This document shows positions 58,379 to 64,000 of a stretch of DNA of 64,000 bases, piece by piece; positions within the stretch are counted from its first letter, which is position 1, and every line of letters starts with the position of its first letter. The translations under genes were made by a program, and so were the position numbers. The DNA is from Devosia riboflavina. Its GTDB lineage: Bacteria > Pseudomonadota > Alphaproteobacteria > Rhizobiales > Devosiaceae. The stretch covers positions 62,001-126,000 of the forward strand of contig NZ_JQGC01000013.1 of the NCBI RefSeq assembly GCF_000743575.1, given 5' to 3'. The notes beneath the pieces were generated by a model. That model was not told the origin of the DNA and did not search any database. It was given only the letters and a program-made list of their open reading frames with translations.

Positions 58379-59439
58379 TGTCGGCTCCTGCTCGCCACTG
58401 GGTCCTGCGCAGCAAATCCGAGCGGATCGCCCTGCGCCTCCCCGTCCGTGCCCTCGTGGCCCTCGCCCTGCTTTCGCTGGTTCTGCTCGTCACCTGCTGC
58501 GTAAGCCTCGCTACCGGCACCTATGGCGTCGCACTCAACGAAGTCATCGATACCTTGCGTGGTTTCAGCATCAGCCGCGCCATCGACAATGTCGTTTGGG
58601 AATTCCGTTTCCCCCGCACTCTCGCCGCCGCTCTCGTCGGCGCCATGATGGCGCTTTCGGGCGCCGCCCTGCAGAACACGACGCGCAACGGCCTTGCCGA
58701 TCCCTCACTCGTGGGCGTCAGCCAGGGCGCCGCCCTCGCCGTCGTCTCCCTCACGGTCGTCTTCCCCGACGTCTCCGGCGCCCTCCGTCCCTGGGCTGCC
58801 TTTGCCGGCGCCATTCTTGTCGCCCTCGCCATTCAGGGCCTGTCCCACACTCGTCAGGGCGGCAGCGCTATTCGCTTCATTCTGATGGGCATCGGCCTTT
58901 CGACCTTCATCTCGTCGATCACCTCGGCCCTCATGACCTATGGCGATATCGACCGCGCCATGGCTGCCCTCTCCTGGCTCGCCGGCTCGATCAATGCGGC
59001 AAGCTGGAGCGATGTCTGGACGCTGGGCACCTGGTGCACCGTGCTGCTCCCCGCCCTCCTTGCCATCAGTCGCAGTTCCTCGGCCACCCGCATGGGCGAG
59101 GCCACGGCCATCAGCCTCGGCGTCCGCACAAAACTGATCCGCAACCTGCAGCTCGCCATCGCCGTGGCCCTCGCCGCCATCGCTACGTCGGTGGTCGGCC
59201 CGCTCGGCTTCGTCGGCCTCATCGCGCCCCATGCGGCGCGCCGCATCGCCCCGGCCGGCATCGGCCTCAATCTGCTGATCACCGCCATGGTGGGTGCCGC
59301 GCTCGTCTCGCTTGCCGATCTCGTCGGCCGCGCCGCCTTCGCCCCCATTCAAATTCCCGCCGGCCTGCTCACCGCCCTCATCGGCGTGCCGCTCTTCATC
59401 GTCCTGATGGTGCGCAGCCGTTCCACCGCATCACATTGA
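58378..59439 (+). CDS. Iron-chelate ABC transporter permease, FecCD family (2)
   Basis: 353 residues from ATG 58378, overlapping the stop of permease 1 (TGATG). Motifs: EFRFPRTLAAALVGAMMALSGAALQNTTRNGLADPSLVGVSQGAAL, GEATAISLGVRTKLIRN and GPLGFVGLIAPHAARRI. A basic N-terminal extension (RHWVLRSKSERIALR) is slightly longer than usual. The Thr-Thr in NTTRN and the loss of a Gly around it set it apart from permease 1, consistent with a heterodimer. Confidence 0.93.
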   Translation: MSAPARHWVLRSKSERIALRLPVRALVALALLSLVLLVTCCVSLATGTYGVALNEVIDTLRGFSISRAIDNVVWEFRFPRTLAAALVGAMMALSGAALQNTTRNGLADPSLVGVSQGAALAVVSLTVVFPDVSGALRPWAAFAGAILVALAIQGLSHTRQGGSAIRFILMGIGLSTFISSITSALMTYGDIDRAMAALSWLAGSINAASWSDVWTLGTWCTVLLPALLAISRSSSATRMGEATAISLGVRTKLIRNLQLAIAVALAAIATSVVGPLGFVGLIAPHAARRIAPAGIGLNLLITAMVGAALVSLADLVGRAAFAPIQIPAGLLTALIGVPLFIVLMVRSRSTASH

Positions 59440-59453
59440 TTTTGGAGGATTTC

Positions 59454-60422
59454 ATGTCGTTTCGTTCAAACCTGCTCACCGCCGTCCTGGCTTTCGCCCT
59501 AGCCACACCGGCCCTCGCCCAGGAATTCCCGGTCACCATCGAGCACAAGTTCGGCACGACAGTCATCGAAGCCAAACCCGAGCGCGTCGCCAGCCTCGAT
59601 TACGGCGGTATCGGCAACCTGCTCAAGCTCGGTGTCACTCCTGTCATCGTCCGCGAATGGCGCGACAAGTTTCCCTCTACGACCCCGCCTTGGGGCCAAT
59701 CACTGCTGACGAGCGAACCCGTCGTCTTTGCCGGCGACATCGATCCGGAACTTGTGGCTTCAACCGATCCCGATGTCATCATCGCTCTCGCCTCCGGTAT
59801 CGATGAAGACCTCTACGCCAAGCTAAGCCTCATCGCCCCCGTGGTCGCCATTCCAAGCGGCCTCGGCGACTATGAACTTCCCTGGGACCAGCGCGCCTTG
59901 ATCGCCGCCCGCGCCCTTGGCGTCGAAGCCGAAGCGCAGAACCAGATCGACGCCATCCACGCTCGCTTTGCCGAAGTCCGCGAGAGCCATCCCGAATGGG
60001 CCGGTAAGACAGCCGTTGTCGGCCGCATCGTCGATGGCGAATTCAGCGCCTTCAACAAGCTCGATATCCGCGCCAAGTTCCTCAACGAATTCGGCTTCGT
60101 GACGCCCACAGCGCTCGACGCGATCACCGAAACCGCCTTCTTCAACCTCGTCTCACCCGAACTCATCGAGCCCATCGATGCCGACGTTATCGTCTGGTAC
60201 GGCGGTTCGGCGGCTTTGCAGGAATCGCTTGATTACCCCGCCCGCCCCTTCCTCCAGGCGACCGCCAAGGGCGGCGAAATCTTCCTCACCGATGAGCACC
60301 TCGCAGCCATCGCCCGCCAGGAGCTTCTCTCCATTCCGGTTGCCGTCGATTTCCTCGTGCCGCTGCTCGAAGCCGCAGCCGACGGCGATCCGGCAACACC
60401 TGTCGAAGGCGCCCTCCAGTAA
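59454..60422 (+). CDS. Iron-chelate substrate-binding protein (FecB-type), paralog 1
   Basis: 322 residues from ATG 59454 (GGAGG 59443-59447), signal MSFRSNLLTAVLAFALATPALAQ. Type III periplasmic binding protein: EFPVTIEHKFGTTVIEAKPERVASLDYGGIGNLLKLGVTPV, PELVASTDPDVIIALASGIDEDLYAKLSLIAPVVAI. It differs more from paralogs 2-4 than those from one another: it lacks QETRS after the signal and reads like a typical ferri-siderophore receptor. Confidence 0.92.
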   Translation: MSFRSNLLTAVLAFALATPALAQEFPVTIEHKFGTTVIEAKPERVASLDYGGIGNLLKLGVTPVIVREWRDKFPSTTPPWGQSLLTSEPVVFAGDIDPELVASTDPDVIIALASGIDEDLYAKLSLIAPVVAIPSGLGDYELPWDQRALIAARALGVEAEAQNQIDAIHARFAEVRESHPEWAGKTAVVGRIVDGEFSAFNKLDIRAKFLNEFGFVTPTALDAITETAFFNLVSPELIEPIDADVIVWYGGSAALQESLDYPARPFLQATAKGGEIFLTDEHLAAIARQELLSIPVAVDFLVPLLEAAADGDPATPVEGALQ

Positions 60423-60454
60423 TTCCGCTCTGACCTTTCGTGGAGATTATCCCG

Positions 60455-61432
60455 ATGCTCTTCCGCACCGCCTTCGCTGCAATCACCCTCGCACTTGGCC
60501 TCGCCCTTCCGGCCCTCGCGCAGGAAACCCGCTCCGTCACCGCCGCCAACGGCACCTTCGACATTCCCGTCGCCCCGCAACGCATCGTTGCGCTCAATGA
60601 CCAGATCGTTGCCCTGCCGCTCTATGAGCTGGGCGCCGCTTTGGTCGGCAGCGCCGGCCGGGTGGATGCCGATGGCAAAACGTACCTCCGCGGCGGCATG
60701 GACACGCTCGGTATCGATTACTCAAACACCGACATCAGATATGTCGGCCAGTTCAACGCCATCGACGTCGAAGCCATCGCCGCTTTGCAGCCCGATCTCA
60801 TTATCGGCGGCACCTATACCGACCCGGCCGTGATCGACCAGCTTCAGGCCATCGCGCCGACCCTGGTCGTCGACAATGGCGCTCTCGGCCTCGTCGAAAC
60901 CCTCCGCACCCTCGCCGATGTCAGCGGCCAGTCCGGCAATTTCGAGGCCCGCCACCAGCGCTATCTCGACAATGTCGAACGCACCAAATCCTATCTCGGC
61001 GACACCTCCGCCATTTCCGCGACCATGACCTTCATGTTCCCGGCCGGCGAAGAACTCTGGGTCTATCGCGCCAATCTCGGCGCCATCGCCCAAGTGCTCT
61101 CCGATCTTGGCTTTGCCCAGCCGACCGCTGTCGCTGCGCTCGAAGCGACGCAAGCCTCGTGGAGCGCCGAGCTGATCCAGGACCTCGATGCCGATTTCAT
61201 CTTCGGTTTCTACCGCCAGCAGCCCGATGCGACGCCCGAAGCGGTGCGCGCAGCCTATGAAAAGTTCGCACCCGGCTGGTGCCAGGCCCTCACCGCCTGC
61301 CAGAAGGGCCAGATGGTCCTGCTGCCCGGGCCCGCTTTCGGCAGCACCATGGCCGGCCTCGATCTCGCGCTCGATCTCGTCGAGACGCATGTCGCCGGCC
61401 GTTCCTTCGTTCCATTTCAAGAAGCCAAGTAA
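60455..61432 (+). CDS. Iron-chelate substrate-binding protein (FecB-type), paralog 2
   Basis: 325 residues from ATG 60455 (GGAG upstream; GTG 60440 alternative). Signal MLFRTAFAAITLALGLALPALAQ, then QETRSVTAANGTFDIPVAPQRIVALNDQIVALPLYELGAALVGSAGR and EAIAALQPDLIIGGTYTDPAVIDQLQAIAPTLVV, the FecB-type clefts. A C-terminal Cys pair CQALTACQKGQMVLLP is shared with paralog 3 (CQFLTACAGERFVLVP). Its TAA overlaps the start of the sucrase/ferredoxin-like gene. Confidence 0.92.
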   Translation: MLFRTAFAAITLALGLALPALAQETRSVTAANGTFDIPVAPQRIVALNDQIVALPLYELGAALVGSAGRVDADGKTYLRGGMDTLGIDYSNTDIRYVGQFNAIDVEAIAALQPDLIIGGTYTDPAVIDQLQAIAPTLVVDNGALGLVETLRTLADVSGQSGNFEARHQRYLDNVERTKSYLGDTSAISATMTFMFPAGEELWVYRANLGAIAQVLSDLGFAQPTAVAALEATQASWSAELIQDLDADFIFGFYRQQPDATPEAVRAAYEKFAPGWCQALTACQKGQMVLLPGPAFGSTMAGLDLALDLVETHVAGRSFVPFQEAK

Positions 61433-62349
61433 TGGGCAAGCACGTCTTCTGCACCGACCTCTGCCTCGAACGCGGCGAGCCCCTAGCCGGCACCGGTGAT
61501 GCGCCCAAGCGCGTCCTCATGCTCGCCTGGCCACGCGGCAAATGGCGGACGCCACGCTGGGAGTCGGTCGATATGTCGCCCGAACTTTCGGAGGCCCTGC
61601 ACCAGGCGGCCCATGCCAAACTGCATGTGGCATTGGTCGACAAGGTCGAGGCGGAAGGCAGCCTGCCCACGCTCCATGCCCTGCCGGAAAACGTCTATGC
61701 CGACTTTACCGATGAGGCGGAGCTGATCACAGCCATTCGCGACTATATCGCCGGCAAGGTGTTTGCGGGCACGCCGGACACGCGCCCCACCATCATCTGC
61801 TGCACCGATAGCCGGCGCGACGCCTGTTGCGCCCGCCATGGCTTCTCCACCTACAAGGCCCTGGTCAAGATCGCCGACCCGACCGAGTTCAACATCGTTC
61901 AGGCCACCCATATCGGCGGCTGCCGCTTTGCCGCCTCGCTCGTCGTCATGCCCCAGCGCCAGCGCTATGGCCGCATGACCGCCGAGCACGCCGAAGGCTT
62001 CCTCGATGCCATCGGCCGGAACGAAGTCTACCTCCCAACCTATAAGGGCCGCTCCGACGAGCCCGAACCGGCCCAGGTCGCCGAACTCGCCGCCCTCAAA
62101 TGGGCCTCCGAAAATGGTCTGGGCACCGCGGCAGTGCACCTTGGCGGCCACATCCCCAAGGACGCCCACGAAGGCGACCTGCTCACCCTCGAGGCCGAGC
62201 TTGCCGGCGCCCGTCTTTCCATTCGCATGCACGCCCAGGATTTCATGGTCCAGGGCAATTGCGGCGTCGTTGCCGAAGGCGGCGGCGAGATGACCCTGCG
62301 CTGGTGTGTGGACGAGGTCATCGCCCAACCAAAGACAGCAGCACACTGA
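61432..62349 (+). CDS. Sucrase/ferredoxin-like (thioredoxin-like [2Fe-2S]) protein
   Basis: 305 residues from ATG 61432 (TAATG overlap). The Suc/Fer-like family, related to Apd1/Aim32 of fungi: MGKHVFCTDLCLERGEPLAGT, IICCTDSRRDACCARHGFSTYKAL (Cys123/124 and Cys132/133) and QATHIGGCRFAASLVVMPQRQRYGR (His160, Cys164). In Apd1 the cluster is held by two Cys and a HxxxH pair; here the last is HxxxC, so the ligand set may be three Cys and one His. No signal peptide. Being coupled to iron-chelate receptors, it may reduce the imported ferric chelate in the cytoplasm (inference). Confidence 0.85.
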   Translation: MGKHVFCTDLCLERGEPLAGTGDAPKRVLMLAWPRGKWRTPRWESVDMSPELSEALHQAAHAKLHVALVDKVEAEGSLPTLHALPENVYADFTDEAELITAIRDYIAGKVFAGTPDTRPTIICCTDSRRDACCARHGFSTYKALVKIADPTEFNIVQATHIGGCRFAASLVVMPQRQRYGRMTAEHAEGFLDAIGRNEVYLPTYKGRSDEPEPAQVAELAALKWASENGLGTAAVHLGGHIPKDAHEGDLLTLEAELAGARLSIRMHAQDFMVQGNCGVVAEGGGEMTLRWCVDEVIAQPKTAAH

Positions 62350-62395
62350 AATCGTCGAAAACGGGCCCCACCCGAAGCGACACTGGAGACTGGAA

Positions 62396-63367
62396 ATGAC
62401 TACCCTCACCCGCCACGCCGCGCTGATCGCAACGGCGGGCCTAGCCCTGCTGCTGGCTGCGCCGACCTTTGCTCAGGAAACACGCTCCTATACCGACGAT
62501 GCCGGCCGCACCGTGGAAGTGCCGGTTGCGCCAAAGCGCATCGTCACCCTGCACGACAGCTCGCTCACCGTGCCGCTGGTCGAACTCGGTATCATCCCCG
62601 TCGGCGCCTTCGGCCGCAATGGCGAAGCCGGCCCCTTCATGCGCGGCGCCGCCACGCTGACCGGCGTGACCTTTGAAAATTCCAACATCGTCAATGTCGG
62701 CGCCTCGCCTGCCGATATCGAAGCCATCGCTGCGCTCGAACCCGATCTCATCATCACCTCGAGCTTCCAGGAAGCGCCGATCGAACAGCTCGAAGTCATC
62801 GCCCCGACCGTCTTCGTTGAAGACAATGTGCGCGGCGAACTCGCGACCTTCGAGGGCATTGCCGAGCTGACCAATACTCAGGATAAGCTCGCCATCCTCA
62901 AGTCGCGCTATCAGGCCCAGGTCGATCAGGTGAAGGCCGTTATCGGCGACCGGAACATCTCGGCCTCGATCATCCTGACCCAGGAAGGTCAGATCGCCGC
63001 CTGGCATACCTATGGCGTCATCGGCAAGGTTCTGCGCGATGCCGGCTTCACCTTCCCCGCCGTGATCGATGGGCTCGAAGGCACCGAGCGCACCTTCTTC
63101 TCGGGCGAAGAACTGCCGGCTTTCGACGCCGACTTCATGTTCCTCACCTACGACGCTGCCCGCGGCCAGAGCCCGCAGGACGCCATCGCCGATATCGAAA
63201 CCGTCACGCCCAGCTTCTGCCAGTTCCTCACGGCCTGCGCCGGCGAACGCTTCGTGCTCGTGCCGCGCGAAGATGCCGTCGCCCGCTCCTATACCGCTGC
63301 CGGCATGATGGCTTCGGCCGTCCTCGCCGCCATTTCCGGCCGCGATCTCGACGCGCTGGCCGAATAA
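62396..63367 (+). CDS. Iron-chelate substrate-binding protein (FecB-type), paralog 3
   Basis: 323 residues from ATG 62396 (CTGGAAATG; weak SD GGAGAC). Signal MTTLTRHAALIATAGLALLLAAPTFAQ, then QETRSYTDDAGRTVEVPVAPKRIVTLHDSSLTVPLVELGIIPVGAFGRNGEAGPFMRG and IEAIAALEPDLIITSSFQEAPIEQLEVIAPTVFV. Very similar to paralog 4 and clearly related to paralog 2. The tandem copies suggest different ligands for one membrane channel. Confidence 0.92.
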   Translation: MTTLTRHAALIATAGLALLLAAPTFAQETRSYTDDAGRTVEVPVAPKRIVTLHDSSLTVPLVELGIIPVGAFGRNGEAGPFMRGAATLTGVTFENSNIVNVGASPADIEAIAALEPDLIITSSFQEAPIEQLEVIAPTVFVEDNVRGELATFEGIAELTNTQDKLAILKSRYQAQVDQVKAVIGDRNISASIILTQEGQIAAWHTYGVIGKVLRDAGFTFPAVIDGLEGTERTFFSGEELPAFDADFMFLTYDAARGQSPQDAIADIETVTPSFCQFLTACAGERFVLVPREDAVARSYTAAGMMASAVLAAISGRDLDALAE

Positions 63368-63388
63368 TTGCGACCGGGAAACCCGATC

Positions 63389-64000
63389 ATGTTCAAGCAA
63401 CTCATCGCCGTCGGTATTTTGACCCTCACCGGCCTCACCGCCACCCTCGCCCAGGAAACCCGCAGCTTTACCGATGACGCCGGCCGCACGGTGGAAATCC
63501 CCACCAAGCCGCTGTGCATCGTTTCACTACAGGACCTTGCCATTACAGTGCCACTGCTCGAACTGGGCGTGACGCCCGTGGGCAGCCATGGCCGCACCAC
63601 CGCCGAAGGCCAGCCGTTCATCCGTTCCAGCGACGTGTTAACCGGCATCGACTTCGACAATTCCGATATCAAGTTCGTCGGCAATCTGCCGGCCGATGTC
63701 GAAGCCGTCGCCGCGCTCGAGCCCGACCTGATCCTGACGACGCCCTGGCAGACTGCCCCGGTCGAGCAGCTCGCCGCCATCGCCCCCACCGTCGTCCTCG
63801 ACGATGGCGCCCGCGGCGATCTCGGCATGCACGACATCCTCGCCGAATTGACCGGCACCGAAGACAAGCTGGCCGTTCTGAAAGCGCGCTACGAGGGCCA
63901 GATCGCCCAGATCAAGCGCCTCATCGACACCGCCAATATCTCGGTCAACGTTATTCAGGGCGTCGATGGCCAGGTTGCCGTCTGGCACACCTATGGTGCC
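63389..64000 (+). CDS. Iron-chelate substrate-binding protein (FecB-type), paralog 4 (3' end outside window)
   Basis: 204 codons from ATG 63389 to the window edge, no stop. Signal MFKQLIAVGILTLTGLTATLAQ, then QETRSFTDDAGRTVEIPTKPLCIVSLQDLAITVPLLELGVTPVGSHGRTTAEGQPFIRS, aligned almost position by position with paralog 3, as is NISVNVIQGVDGQVAVWHTYG with its NISASIILTQEGQIAAWHTYG. Whether more copies follow cannot be seen. Confidence 0.9.
   Translation, partial: MFKQLIAVGILTLTGLTATLAQETRSFTDDAGRTVEIPTKPLCIVSLQDLAITVPLLELGVTPVGSHGRTTAEGQPFIRSSDVLTGIDFDNSDIKFVGNLPADVEAVAALEPDLILTTPWQTAPVEQLAAIAPTVVLDDGARGDLGMHDILAELTGTEDKLAVLKARYEGQIAQIKRLIDTANISVNVIQGVDGQVAVWHTYGA

Overview
The window is about 64 kb of GC-rich, densely packed bacterial chromosome with short gaps and many ATGA or TGATG stop/start overlaps. 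The gene set suggests an alphaproteobacterium of the Hyphomicrobiales, most likely Devosia or a relative. The evidence is a yejABEF importer, alphaproteobacterial-type TamAB, FabV as enoyl reductase, EF-P with EpmA/EpmB, many Dpp/Opp-type importers, and several intergenic palindromic repeat families. The taxonomic call is inference. I saw no rRNA, tRNA, CRISPR array, phage or insertion sequence.

Layout. 1-1.7 kb: 5' part of zapE (minus), an Inh-domain lipoprotein and a small DUF2007-like protein. 1.8-9.7 kb: yejB-yejE-[antitoxin-PIN toxin]-yejF-yejA and a periplasmic 5'-nucleotidase-like enzyme, with the toxin-antitoxin pair lodged inside the transporter operon. 9.9-20.5 kb (minus): a methyltransferase, tamB-tamA, macB-macA. 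20.7-29.7 kb: an SDR, a secreted protein of unknown function, an Ldh-type dehydrogenase (minus), an oxygenase/reductase pair in which the Rieske cluster appears to sit on the reductase instead of the oxygenase, a GST, a membrane protein (minus) and fabV. 29.9-34.7 kb: the EF-P beta-lysylation set (epmB, epmA, efp), DUF2934 and YciF-like stress proteins, and a methyltransferase.

34.8-49.1 kb (minus) is a long carbohydrate-type locus. It runs from a LacI regulator through a family-5 binding protein, two permeases and two ATPases to a DUF2264 protein, a D-2-hydroxyacid dehydrogenase, a hexapeptide-acyltransferase/toroid fusion and a ThuA protein; most of these are translationally coupled. An acetyl-xylan-esterase-like gene lies upstream of the regulator. 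I infer uptake and processing of an acylated plant oligosaccharide; the substrate is not known. 49.9-55.6 kb (plus) is a second complete Dpp-type importer ending in a coupled DUF1684 gene. 56.5 kb to the end is a FecBCDE-type iron-chelate importer with one ATPase, two permeases, a sucrase/ferredoxin-like iron-sulfur protein and at least four tandem paralogous binding proteins, the last cut by the window edge.

The most unusual things are the split Rieske oxygenase pair, a repeat family whose hairpin stems differ between copies but stay complementary around a fixed five-base loop, two genes (macB, epmB) whose N-terminal extensions are encoded by such repeats, the toxin-antitoxin pair inside yej, and the four-receptor iron importer.
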